Assembly (NCBI GenBank): GCA_018241965.1
Contig: JAFECS010000015.1
Location: 41,586 to 105,585 of the forward strand
DNA from: Pseudomonadota bacterium
GTDB lineage: Bacteria > Pseudomonadota > Gammaproteobacteria > Berkiellales > Berkiellaceae
Direction: 5' to 3'
DNA: 64,000 nt
Shown: positions 28,375 through 40,375 of the stretch, one piece after another
Layout: each line of letters begins with the position of its first letter
Numbering within the stretch: the stretch's first letter is position 1
Made by a program: the position numbers and the translations under genes
The notes under the pieces: generated by a model
What the model saw: only the letters and a program-made list of their open reading frames with translations
Told to the model about the DNA's origin: nothing
Database searches by the model: none

Positions 28375-29136
28375 ATGGAACTGGTCAAATCGGGCGTTAA
28401 AGCGCTTATTCAAAAACAACGCGATCCTATCCTTTTTCTTATTCAGCACTTAAATGCCGGCCTAAGAAAGCTTAGTGCGCTTACTCATAAAGCGCAACTT
28501 TATTGCCAATGGGCGGTAAAACCAAACCCTGAATGGTTCGATCATTTTATTGATCAACATTATCAGTGGTCTGCTACTAAAAATCCGCTTGGTTGGGAAA
28601 GAGGGATTTTTAGCTTGCTAGCAGTCAAGCAGGATGCAACCATATTGGAAATTTGTTGTGGGGATGGTTTTAATGCCCATCATTTTTATGCCATACGCGC
28701 GAAGAAAATTATTTCTGTTGACTTTGATCCCAAGGCAATTAAGCATGCAAGCAAAAATTTTAAATCAGACAAAATAGAATATCGTTTGTGTGATATTAGG
28801 CAATCTTTACCACAAGGAACATTTACCAACATTATTTGGGATGCTGCAATTGAACACTTTACGCTAGAAGAAATGGATAATATATTTAAAGGAATTTTGC
28901 AGCGTTTAACTAAAGATGGCATTCTAAGTGGATATACCAATGCTAAAGCAGAATATGGTGCGAGTCATGATGATCATGAACATGAATTTGAATCTAAAGA
29001 AGAATTAAAATTAAAGTTAAAGCAATATTTTACTCATGTGGTGGTTTTTGATACCCAATATCCGGACAGACACAATTTATATTTCTTTGCCAGCAATGAA
29101 CCGATGCAGTTTTTAGCTGATTTTAAAGAAAACTAG
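28375..29136 (+). CDS. Class I SAM-dependent methyltransferase
   Basis: A protein of 253 aa from the ATG at 28375; a TTG at 28336 would add 13 residues but has no ribosome binding site. The SAM loop is 'ILEICCGDGFNAHHF', the acidic residue follows in 'SVDFDPKAI', and the post-motif 'IIWDAAIEHF' is as in Methyltransf_11/25 families. The substrate is unknown. The stop codon abuts the stop of the convergent gene exactly. Confidence 0.75.
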   Translation: MELVKSGVKALIQKQRDPILFLIQHLNAGLRKLSALTHKAQLYCQWAVKPNPEWFDHFIDQHYQWSATKNPLGWERGIFSLLAVKQDATILEICCGDGFNAHHFYAIRAKKIISVDFDPKAIKHASKNFKSDKIEYRLCDIRQSLPQGTFTNIIWDAAIEHFTLEEMDNIFKGILQRLTKDGILSGYTNAKAEYGASHDDHEHEFESKEELKLKLKQYFTHVVVFDTQYPDRHNLYFFASNEPMQFLADFKEN

Positions 29137-30270
29137 TCACTTTACATTTTTGTGTTTCATTGTAGACAGGTGAGCATCAACGCATAGAGTGGGGTCGCTC
29201 GTCCCATAGCGGGCGACATGAAGTTGATATAAAGGTCGATTAGCCGGTAAATTTGGATACTCGTACGCATCGGCTTTTTGCCATCCGGTATACTCGCTGT
29301 TTGTTTGTTTTAAAAGTAGTTCTAGATGCTCTTTTAAGCGTGACGGTTTATGTGCGCTGAGTCGTTCATTTAATTGTTGCATGACATCTTCTAAAGAGCA
29401 GGTCTGCATCAATGAATGCATTTTTTTTTCAAATGGTGAAAATGCACAGCGACCAATTTCTATAAGTAGGCAATCAAGTGTTTCTTCTAATTCTGTGGTT
29501 CGTTTACCTTCTGATTGTTGGAAACCATAGACGAAGTTGTATTTTTCTTCTAAGGATTTTAATTTATAATATTCTTCAAAAAATTCATTATCGCTCAAGA
29601 ATTCAATTTGACAATCGAATTCTTGTCTTATTTCTGAAAGACTTTCATGATGTTCTAAAGTGGTTTGTGTAAAGGTCTCATTAAAGCTTTCATTCACTTT
29701 TTCTTCGCTTGTGGCTTGAAAAATTATCAAGGCGAATTTTTGCGTTAAAAGCGCTTCCCATTCCATGATTTGGGCCGTAATTTCCCCAAGCTGATGGTTT
29801 TTCACAATAAGGTTTAATTGTTTATTGTTTTGTATTTCAAACCTAAGATCATTTAATTTTACTAATCCTGAATATACAGCTTTAGGTGAGTAATTTTGCG
29901 CAAGTGTATCATTCTGAATTTTAATAAATTCTGTGTTTGAGGAAAATATTTTTTTAATTTCAAAATGCTTTACGAGATTAAATAAATTTATAAGTTCTGA
30001 TGGTAACAAGATGTTGAAATGGTATTGATATAAGATATTGCCTATGGTCGCTGTTTTGAGATGTTTTAAAAATTTTGTTAAAGCGCTCATCAACGGAGCA
30101 TCTTTTAAGTTCTCTTTAGAAGGCCTTAATTGCGTTTGAATGTAAAGTTCTAATGCCGCTTTTAGTGCATCTACAATATTGTTTGTTCTCGCAAAGTGAT
30201 CATTGTAACGCTTTGTATATGCAGAATGGGTAAAAGTGAATCTTTTTTCTGTTTTAAATCCAAGGCTCAT
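29137..30270 (-). CDS. Hypothetical protein, no recognised family
   Basis: A 377-aa soluble, largely helical protein, rich in Lys, Glu, Leu and Asn, with probable coiled-coil stretches between about residues 190 and 260. No signal peptide, membrane helix or known motif is visible. It has ordinary codon use for the window. It abuts the methyltransferase convergently. In Legionellales-like genomes orphan proteins of this sort are sometimes secreted effectors, but nothing in the sequence proves that. It could also be a lineage-specific cytoplasmic protein. Confidence 0.6.
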   Translation of the reverse strand: MSLGFKTEKRFTFTHSAYTKRYNDHFARTNNIVDALKAALELYIQTQLRPSKENLKDAPLMSALTKFLKHLKTATIGNILYQYHFNILLPSELINLFNLVKHFEIKKIFSSNTEFIKIQNDTLAQNYSPKAVYSGLVKLNDLRFEIQNNKQLNLIVKNHQLGEITAQIMEWEALLTQKFALIIFQATSEEKVNESFNETFTQTTLEHHESLSEIRQEFDCQIEFLSDNEFFEEYYKLKSLEEKYNFVYGFQQSEGKRTTELEETLDCLLIEIGRCAFSPFEKKMHSLMQTCSLEDVMQQLNERLSAHKPSRLKEHLELLLKQTNSEYTGWQKADAYEYPNLPANRPLYQLHVARYGTSDPTLCVDAHLSTMKHKNVK

Positions 30271-30339
30271 GGTGCTAGTCGACTATCTATCATTAAGTTG
30301 ACTATAGTCTACCACATAACTACCAAAGCTGCTTTAGTT

Positions 30340-31080
30340 TTAAGCGACGAGCGGGTCCTGGTAACCTAAAATAATTTCTTGATGCTGGGTAATTAATTCT
30401 TGTGCACGTTTTAAAGAATCCGGTGTACTGATGTCGATAAATGGCGCATGACTATTCACGACTTCTATCTGCTTGCCTTGTGCTATCCATTTTGGAAAAC
30501 AATCATGTTCTAAACTGGTTTCTTTATTGGTAATAATCTCGGCGAGCAATTCATTACGTAACAAATAAATGCCGGCATTAATAAGATCATTGCCGGGCTG
30601 TTTTTCTTTAAAAGCGATTAAGCGTTGTTGCTTATCTACTTCTAGCTTGCCGAAGCGTCCTGCATTGGGGAAACTTGTGCCAAAAATAATGCCATCTAAA
30701 CTTGGCGAGTTTTTAAATTTTTCAATAATCGGTCTGAGATCAGCTAACAATATTGAATTGCCATTGACGACAAAGGTAAAGGGGCAAGGAAAACGATTAG
30801 CACATAAAGCTGCTGCACCCGCGGTGCCCAGGGGACGACTTTCCGTGATCACATCAAGGCAAAGTGATGGATAGATGCTAGCAACATGTTGCGCCCAGGC
30901 GCTGACTTTTTCAGCAAAATGCCCTGCTGAATAGACAATGTGGTTAAACCCGAGGGTTTTTAGCCACTGTGTTACCCAAAATAAAAAAGGTTCGCCTGCA
31001 ACAGGGATTAAAGGAAAGGGGAGCTCTGGGTAATCATTAATAAGAGATCGTTTACCACCGACTAATACAATCGCAGTCAT
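30340..31080 (-). CDS. Sugar nucleotidyltransferase-like protein with altered active-site loop
   Basis: A 246-aa NTP_transferase-fold protein similar to HddC-type and other sugar-1-phosphate nucleotidyltransferases. The usual GGxGTRL nucleotide loop reads 'VGGKRSLINDYPELPFP', and the lysine of the PKP motif is missing. The rest of the fold is present: 'TAGAAALC' resembles GTAGAL, and 'NGNSILLADL' replaces the usual NGD. It lies on the opposite strand just upstream of the glycan operon. Because three hallmark positions differ, it may be inactive or regulatory, or use another substrate. Confidence 0.65.
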   Translation of the reverse strand: MTAIVLVGGKRSLINDYPELPFPLIPVAGEPFLFWVTQWLKTLGFNHIVYSAGHFAEKVSAWAQHVASIYPSLCLDVITESRPLGTAGAAALCANRFPCPFTFVVNGNSILLADLRPIIEKFKNSPSLDGIIFGTSFPNAGRFGKLEVDKQQRLIAFKEKQPGNDLINAGIYLLRNELLAEIITNKETSLEHDCFPKWIAQGKQIEVVNSHAPFIDISTPDSLKRAQELITQHQEIILGYQDPLVA

Positions 31081-31402
31081 GTTTTACTTCTACTTCCTTG
31101 AGAGGGTATTCCTAAAGAATCGGAGAAAATACCTGTGTTTTTTAAGCTTTGCAATCTTTTTTGGGGGTTGGAATATAAAGAAATGTTATTTATCCAATTT
31201 AATTGACTTTACTTCAATTCAAATCCTGATTTAAAGAAATATTAAATTTGTAAATAAACTAACATAACAATAACGTCAGCAAAATCAGACAATTAAAAAC
31301 ACACAACGTGAAGTAAGTTTTTTAACATTTAGTTGTTTTTAATGCTGATCTCGGTACAATCTTCAGCATTGTATTAAGCTGCTATTTAAGAAGAGTAAAA
31401 GC
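31081..31402. other. Divergent AT-rich intergenic region before the glycan operon
   Basis: These 322 bases separate the nucleotidyltransferase gene (minus) from gmd (plus). They are very AT-rich with several T runs. No JUMPstart or ops element was found. The only clear structure is the promoter and inverted repeat listed separately at 31333-31370. No coding frame of note is visible. Confidence 0.5.
31333..31370 (+). promoter_or_regulatory. Candidate promoter and inverted repeat of the 17-gene glycan operon
   Basis: TACAAT (31355-31360, five of six to the -10 consensus) and TTGTTT (31333-31338) are 16 bases apart. The -10 lies in the loop of a perfect 8-bp inverted repeat, AATGCTGA (31341-31348) and TCAGCATT (31363-31370). 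The start codon of gmd is about 40 bases further on. The repeat could be an operator or a 5'-leader hairpin. Confidence 0.45.
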
Positions 31403-32496
31403 ATGTCTGGCGATTTAAAAAAAGCACTGATTACGGGGATTACTGGGCAAGATGGTTCCTATTTAGCCGAGTTTTTGTTGCAAAAGGGTTATGAAGTTCA
31501 TGGGATAAAACGCCGAACTTCGCTGTTTAACACAGACAGGATCGATCATCTATACCAAGATCCGCATGTGGCGAATCGTCGCTTTGTGCTTCATCACGGC
31601 GATATGACCGATAGCTCCAGCCTTATCAGAATCATTCAACAAATTCAGCCCGATGAAATTTATAATCTTGCCGCACAAAGTCATGTGGCTGTCTCTTTTG
31701 AAGAGCCTGAATATACGGCTAATGCCGATGCGTTAGGGGCTTTACGTATTTTAGAAGCTATTCGTATTTTAGGCTTAGAAAAAAAGACGCGTTATTACCA
31801 AGCGTCTACTTCCGAGCTTTACGGCAAGGTGCAATCTTTCCCACAAAATGAAAAAACCCCTTTTTATCCGCGCTCTCCCTATGCCGTAGCGAAATTGTAT
31901 GCGCATTGGATCACCATTAACTACCGTGAAGCGTATGGTATTTATGCGTGCAACGGAATTTTATTTAACCACGAATCTCCCGTGCGTGGGGAAACATTTG
32001 TAACCCGTAAAATTACCCGTGCACTGGCGCGTATCAAATTGGGCATGCAAGATTGTTTATATCTTGGCAATTTAGATGCTAAGCGCGATTGGGGCCACGC
32101 CAAAGATTATATCGCCATGCAGTGGTTGATGTTGCAGCAAGCACAACCGGATGATTATGTGATTGCTACTGGTGAGCAATACAGCGTGCGTGAATTTGTG
32201 AATCTTGCCGCCAAAGAATTAGGTATAAATCTGCGTTGGGAAGGTGAAGCTGAAAACGAGAAAGGCTTTGATGCCAAAACAGGCCTTTGTTTGGTAGCTG
32301 TAGATCCACGTTATTATCGCCCAACTGAAGTTGAGACTTTGCTTGGAGATGCAACCAAAGCAAAAGAAAAATTAGGCTGGGAGCCCAAAATCTCTTTTAT
32401 AGAATTAGTGAAAGAAATGGTGCAAGAAGATCTTGCCCTGGCAAAAAGAGATGCCCTGTGCCAAAAAGAAGGTTTCAAAGTATTTGAGTATCAAGA

Positions 32497-32500
<4 letters not shown>
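31403..32500 (+). CDS. gmd: GDP-mannose 4,6-dehydratase
   Basis: A 365-aa extended SDR. It shows the NADP loop '[15 protein letters not shown]' (about 12-26), '[15 protein letters not shown]', the catalytic 'STSELYGKV' and the Y-x3-K pair in '[10 protein letters not shown]'. It turns GDP-D-mannose into GDP-4-keto-6-deoxymannose, the first step to GDP-L-fucose. It is the first gene of the operon and overlaps fcl by ATGA. The match to the family is strong along the full length. Confidence 0.97.
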
Positions 32501-35658
<3,158 letters not shown>

Positions 35659-35660
35659 AG

Positions 35661-37277
35661 ATGGCAAAAGTTAAAGTTATTATTCAATGTCGCACGACAT
35701 CAACGCGCCTTCCCGGCAAAGCCTTTTTGCCCATTAAGGGGATGGCTTCTATTGTGTTATGTGCCAAAAGAGCCATGAATAAAGGCGCCCAAGTTATTGT
35801 GGCCACATCGACTGATAAGAGTGATGATAACTTAACTACTTTATTAGAGGCACAGCACATCCCTTATGTGAGAGGCCCCTTAGATGATGTTTTGAAAAGA
35901 TATGTCAAAGCAAGTGAAGAACTGGCCGATGAGGATTACATTATCCGTTTAACTGCCGATAATGTATTTCCGGATGGTAATTTTATCAATGAAATAATGG
36001 ATTACGCACTAAGTAATCACATTGATTATTGCCGAACAGATTATGTAGAGAATGATCTCCCCTATGGTTTAGGTTGTGAAATTTTTACCCGTGAGTTGCT
36101 CATACAAGCGGATAAATTATCTACCGATGCCTATGAGCGCGAACATGTTACCCCCTGGATGCGCAAGCAGGGCAAGGATAATGTTTACCTTTATAAAAAC
36201 TCTCACGCACTGGCCAGTGCCAGATGCACTTTAGATACGCTGGCTGATTACTTATCCTTAGAAAATGTTTTTAAGCAAATTGATGATCCCATCCAAGTTT
36301 CTTGGCAAAAGTTATGTGATGCTCTTGTAAATTATCATGTTCAAAAAACTATCAAAACAAGTGCAAAAAAAACAAATATGTCTATTAGTGAGTTTACTTT
36401 AGGCACTGCGCAAATAGGGATGGACTATGGCATTACCAATACAAATGGGTTAATGCAAGAACATGTTGCAAAAAGCATGATTGAAAAAGCTTTAGATTTT
36501 GACATTACCACTTTTGACTGTGCAAGAGGGTATGGCCTTGCCGAGAAACGCTTGGGCCAGCAAAATCTGGCCAACGTTGGCACGACCATTGTTACCAAGT
36601 TATCGCCCTTTTTTGAACAGCGCCAGGATAAGCAAAGTTGTGAAAATTACGTAAAAGCGAGTGTTTACCAATCTTGCTTTGAATTAAGAACGCATGCTAT
36701 CGATATTTTGATGTTACATCGATTCTGGCAATTGCAAGATCCTTACATCTGGGAAGAAATTCTGAATTTGAAAGAAAAAGGGGTTATTAAATTTGTTGGC
36801 TTATCTGTTAGCAGCCTTGAAGAAGCCATGGCTGCCTTAGCAGAAAAAGCCATTCAATACATTCAATTACCCTTTAACTTGCTCGATTGGCGCTGGCACG
36901 ATAAAGCTTTTCAAGCAAAGCTTAGTGAACGTAGTGACGTGACTATTTTTGCAAGAAGTATTTTCTTGCAGGGGTTACTTCTTGCAAAACCAGTTCAGTG
37001 GCCTGAAAAGTTTAAAAATATTGCCACTGATTGTGAGGCGGCGATTACAAAACTAAGCACTACCTTAGGCAGAAAAAGCGCTCATGATTTGTGTATTGCC
37101 TATGCAAGAGCGCAAACCTGGATAGATAGTTTAGTGATTGGTTGTGCCGATGTGGCGCAGCTTGAAGAAAATGTTACTTTGTTTAAAGAACCCAAGCTCA
37201 CGCAAGATGAATGTAAGCTGGTGCGCGAAACTTTGCCAGTTTGTCCTGAAACCCTTCTTAACCCTGCTTTGTGGTGA
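35661..37277 (+). CDS. pseF: CMP-pseudaminic acid cytidylyltransferase fused to aldo/keto reductase
   Basis: A 538-aa two-domain protein. Residues 1 to about 220 are an SpsF/PseF-type cytidylyltransferase with 'IIQCRTTSTRLPGKAFLPI' (CTP loop) and 'IRLTADNVFPDG' (metal site). Residues from about 240 are an aldo/keto reductase with the tetrad elements 'FDCARGYG' (Asp, Tyr), 'VTKL' (Lys) and 'LMLHRF' (His). The first half should activate the nonulosonic acid with CTP, the last step of the pathway. The reductase partner is unusual and suggests an extra redox step on the sugar. The gene order pseB-pseC-pseF supports the role. Confidence 0.87.
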   Translation: MAKVKVIIQCRTTSTRLPGKAFLPIKGMASIVLCAKRAMNKGAQVIVATSTDKSDDNLTTLLEAQHIPYVRGPLDDVLKRYVKASEELADEDYIIRLTADNVFPDGNFINEIMDYALSNHIDYCRTDYVENDLPYGLGCEIFTRELLIQADKLSTDAYEREHVTPWMRKQGKDNVYLYKNSHALASARCTLDTLADYLSLENVFKQIDDPIQVSWQKLCDALVNYHVQKTIKTSAKKTNMSISEFTLGTAQIGMDYGITNTNGLMQEHVAKSMIEKALDFDITTFDCARGYGLAEKRLGQQNLANVGTTIVTKLSPFFEQRQDKQSCENYVKASVYQSCFELRTHAIDILMLHRFWQLQDPYIWEEILNLKEKGVIKFVGLSVSSLEEAMAALAEKAIQYIQLPFNLLDWRWHDKAFQAKLSERSDVTIFARSIFLQGLLLAKPVQWPEKFKNIATDCEAAITKLSTTLGRKSAHDLCIAYARAQTWIDSLVIGCADVAQLEENVTLFKEPKLTQDECKLVRETLPVCPETLLNPALW

Positions 37278-37281
37278 AAAC

Positions 37282-38094
37282 ATGACAATGGATTATCAAA
37301 ATACAAGTTTTAATTTACATGGTAAAGTTGCGTTGGTGACAGGGGCTGGCGGGTATTTAGGTTCGCAGATGGCCGTTTTTCTTGGGGTTGCAGGAGCACA
37401 TGTTATTTTAAATGGTCGCCATAGTGAGAGTTTGCAAAAAGTGCAACAACAGTTAAGTGCGCAGAATATTGAATCTACACTTTTGTGTTTTGATATTACT
37501 GACGAAGAGGCTGTTACAGAAAATTTGAAGACCATAGGAAATCATTTTACCTGTTTAGATATTTTAGTTAACAATGCCCATTCAGGAAGAGCCTGTGCAT
37601 ATCAGGATGCCCAAAGAGAAGATTTCTTTAGAGATTTTAATGTTGATGTGGTGGCAACCTTTGAATTAATTAAAAAATCAGTGCCTTTATTAAAAAAGGC
37701 AGTATCTTTAAGACAAGATGCTTCTGTTATCAACATTGCTTCTATGTATGGCATGGTAAGCCCAGATCCCAGTATTTATGGTGATTCAAAAATGAATAAC
37801 CCACCCCATTATGGCGTTGCAAAGGCAGGGTTAATTCAATTAACAAAATACATGGCCTGCCACTTGGCACAAGATAAAATCAGAGTAAATGCTATAAGCC
37901 CTGGCCCTTTCCCAGCAGAGGAAGTGATTAATAAACTTCCTGAATTTAAAGAAAAGCTTATTCAAAAAGTGCCTTTAGCAAGAATAGGTAAACCCCATGA
38001 ATTATTAGGCCCTTTATTATTATTGGCAAGTTCGGCATCTTCTTTTATGACTGGGGTAAATATCCCTGTCGATGGTGGTTGGACAGCATGGTAG
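37282..38094 (+). CDS. Short-chain dehydrogenase/reductase
   Basis: A 270-aa classical SDR from the ATG at 37282; an upstream frame exists inside pseF but has no family similarity. NAD(P) loop 'TGAGGYLGSQ', 'NNAHSGRA', catalytic Ser in 'NIASMYGMV' and Y-x3-K in 'YGVAKAGL', then 'VNAISPGPFP' and a C-terminal 'FMTGVNIPVDGGWTAW'. It sits among pse genes, so it probably acts on a sugar intermediate of the pathway. The substrate is unknown. The end overlaps pseG. Confidence 0.88.
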   Translation: MTMDYQNTSFNLHGKVALVTGAGGYLGSQMAVFLGVAGAHVILNGRHSESLQKVQQQLSAQNIESTLLCFDITDEEAVTENLKTIGNHFTCLDILVNNAHSGRACAYQDAQREDFFRDFNVDVVATFELIKKSVPLLKKAVSLRQDASVINIASMYGMVSPDPSIYGDSKMNNPPHYGVAKAGLIQLTKYMACHLAQDKIRVNAISPGPFPAEEVINKLPEFKEKLIQKVPLARIGKPHELLGPLLLLASSASSFMTGVNIPVDGGWTAW

Positions 38095-39134
38095 CAAGGA
38101 AAATTCTGATAAGAGCAGATTCTTCTACGCAATTAGGTTATGGCCATGTTTATCGCTGTTTAACCTTGGCAGATGAACTTAAAACCAAGGGTGCACAAGT
38201 GGACTTTATGGTGCAAGATCTGCCAGGTAACATCAATGCAATGATTTCTCAAAAAGGGTATAAAGTCTACCTCTTAAAGCAGCAAGCTAAAGATTTTGAT
38301 GTGAAAATTGATCTAGATCAAACTGTTAGTTTGATACGTGATAGTAATGTTTCTTATGATTGGGTTATTGTAGATCATTATTCCTTAGATGAGCGTTGGG
38401 AAAAGGCTTTATATACTTTGGGTATAAAAGTATTTGTTATCGATGATTTGGCCGCTCATAATCATTTTTGTCATTATTTATTAAACCAAACGTTTAATGT
38501 AGATAAAAGCAGTTATGACGGCAAAATTAACAAAGAAGCCAGCTTATTAATGGGCGAAAAGTATATCCTTTTACGTCCTGAATTTTCTCATATGAAACCC
38601 AAAGTACAGATAAAAGAGATAAGCTCGTCCAGTACCATTCATATTTTTTGGGGAAGCACCGATCCGAAGGGTTATTCTTATCGTTTTTCAAAAATTTTAT
38701 TAGAAAATTTTAAAGATCTTAAATTGAAAATTATTGGTGGTGCAAAAGACACAAAAGTTGCTTCCTTAGAAGCTTTATACCCAAATCGAGTGTCAGTGCA
38801 GAGTATGGTTCAAAATATGGCGCAAAGTATGCTCAACTGTGATTTGGCATTAGGAGCCCCGGGAATGACAACCTGGGAACGTGCGTCAATGGGGTTGCCT
38901 GGTATTTATCTTGCAACCAATACAAATCAAGTAAGCATATTAAATCGTTTGCAAGAACAAGGATTTTGCTGTTATTTGGGAGAGGCGAGTACCATTGATG
39001 ATGAAACATTTGTCCATAAAATAAGTTCTCTTTTATATGAGCCTGCAAAGTTAAAAAAAATGGCTCAACTTGGCTTTGAAAAAATAGACGCCCTGGGTGT
39101 TCAACGTGTAACAGATATGATGATGGAAGCCTAA
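38088..39134 (+). CDS. pseG: UDP-2,4-diacetamido-2,4,6-trideoxy-altropyranose hydrolase
   Basis: A 348-aa GT-B-like sugar-nucleotide hydrolase. The N-terminal glycine loop 'RADSSTQLGYGHVYRCLTLA' and the later 'GAPGMTTWERASMGLPGI' are PseG hallmarks. It removes UDP to give the free diacetamido sugar for PseI. The ATG at 38088 was chosen; a TTG nine bases earlier (38079) is a weaker alternative. PseG, rather than a NeuC-like epimerase, marks the pathway as pseudaminic and not legionaminic acid. Confidence 0.92.
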   Translation: MVARKILIRADSSTQLGYGHVYRCLTLADELKTKGAQVDFMVQDLPGNINAMISQKGYKVYLLKQQAKDFDVKIDLDQTVSLIRDSNVSYDWVIVDHYSLDERWEKALYTLGIKVFVIDDLAAHNHFCHYLLNQTFNVDKSSYDGKINKEASLLMGEKYILLRPEFSHMKPKVQIKEISSSSTIHIFWGSTDPKGYSYRFSKILLENFKDLKLKIIGGAKDTKVASLEALYPNRVSVQSMVQNMAQSMLNCDLALGAPGMTTWERASMGLPGIYLATNTNQVSILNRLQEQGFCCYLGEASTIDDETFVHKISSLLYEPAKLKKMAQLGFEKIDALGVQRVTDMMMEA

Positions 39135-39662
39135 ATGGATATTAAAACGCTAGAGAACCCATTTGTTAGCTTACGCCCATATGAGAGCCAACATATCCAT
39201 AAAACGGTGCAATGGCTATCAACCCCTCATATCCAAGAGAATTTTGGATTAAATAATGTGACCTTAGTATCACATCAACAATGGCTAGAAAAAAACCAAG
39301 ATGTTTTAAAGTGGGCTATCTACACACATGATTATATAGGTAATTTGTTTTTATTTGAAAACGCTAAGCATCATTCTGGGTACTTTCAAATTTATTTGGG
39401 TGAAGAAGACGCAAGAGGCAAAGGCACAGGCTTTCAAGCTTTATCACTGATGCTTGATTATGCGTTTTCCGTAAGACTTCTTCATCGCATTTGGATGCAT
39501 TGTTATCCAAGTAATACGTCAGCCATTAAATTATATGAAAAACTGGGTTTTGTTTTTGAAGGGCTAGAAAGAGAAAGTATCTATAAAAACGGACAATACA
39601 TCACCCAAGGTCGATGGTCATTATTAGCGCAAGAGTGGCAGGCATGGAGAAATAAGCAATGA
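39135..39662 (+). CDS. pseH: UDP-4-amino-sugar N-acetyltransferase, PseH-like GNAT
   Basis: A 175-aa GNAT. The acetyl-CoA loop is 'ARGKGTGFQAL', followed by 'HRIWMHCYPSNTSAIKLYEKLGFVFEG', the PseH-like pattern. It should acetylate the 4-amino group made by PseC. It starts immediately after the pseG stop. Identification rests on both GNAT motifs and position in the pathway operon. A different acyl group cannot be excluded. Confidence 0.85.
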   Translation: MDIKTLENPFVSLRPYESQHIHKTVQWLSTPHIQENFGLNNVTLVSHQQWLEKNQDVLKWAIYTHDYIGNLFLFENAKHHSGYFQIYLGEEDARGKGTGFQALSLMLDYAFSVRLLHRIWMHCYPSNTSAIKLYEKLGFVFEGLERESIYKNGQYITQGRWSLLAQEWQAWRNKQ

Positions 39663-40375
39663 AGTGCGCTATTATGCAACCAACATACTTGCCTTGGGCG
39701 GGTTATTTTAATTTAATTTCAAAAGTAGATTATTTTGTTTTTTTAGATGATGCGCAGTTTCAAAAGGGATCCTGGCATAATCGTAATCGCTTACTTATCA
39801 ACCAAGCTGCTGCCTGGATCACAGTGCCAGTTATGAGAGCTTTTCTTGGGCAACCTATTTGCGATGCTAAAATAGATGACTCTAAAGCATGGCGCAAACA
39901 ACATGTGCAAACCATTAGGCAAAACTATAGTCATCATCCGTTCTTTGCCAGCTTAGAGCAGATTATCAGTATTATTGAAGATAGCAATATCAAAATATTA
40001 TCAGATTTAAATATCAGACTTATTACTGAAATATGTAACGTTATCAACTTGAAGTATCATTTTATACGTTCAAGTGAATTGCAGGTTGAAGGTCGCAGAT
40101 CTGACAAAATAAAAAATATTTGTGAGAAGTTAAATTGCGCTGAATATCTTTCGCCCCTGGGTGCCAAGGAATATTTAGAAGAAGATCAATTTACCCAATT
40201 ATCCGACATAAAACTGAGCATTAATTCATATGATTCAGTTCCCTATGCACAAAGAAAAAGCGCTCAATTTGAAAGTTATTTGTCGATAGTAGATGTATTG
40301 GCAAATCTTGGGCCTAAAAAAACATACGATTATATTATAGGAATTAAAAACCAAGAGGTGGCTAATGTTAGCTGA
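39659..40375 (+). CDS. WbqC-family protein
   Basis: A 238-aa member of the WbqC family (PF08889). It starts with the signature 'AIMQPTYLPWAGYFNLI' and 'YFVFLDDAQFQKGSWHNRN'. WbqC-like proteins are encoded in O-antigen and nonulosonate clusters; their biochemical role is poorly known. It overlaps pseH by ATGA and the methyltransferase by 11 bases. Confidence 0.85.
   Translation: MKCAIMQPTYLPWAGYFNLISKVDYFVFLDDAQFQKGSWHNRNRLLINQAAAWITVPVMRAFLGQPICDAKIDDSKAWRKQHVQTIRQNYSHHPFFASLEQIISIIEDSNIKILSDLNIRLITEICNVINLKYHFIRSSELQVEGRRSDKIKNICEKLNCAEYLSPLGAKEYLEEDQFTQLSDIKLSINSYDSVPYAQRKSAQFESYLSIVDVLANLGPKKTYDYIIGIKNQEVANVS

Noticed and set aside
31081..31402. JUMPstart/ops element before the glycan operon
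   Set aside because: The core GGCGGTAG and its flanking sequence are not present.
37138..37281. Upstream extension of the SDR gene into pseF
   Set aside because: The 48 extra residues are out of frame with pseF and show no SDR similarity; the ATG at 37282 precedes the normal N-terminus.
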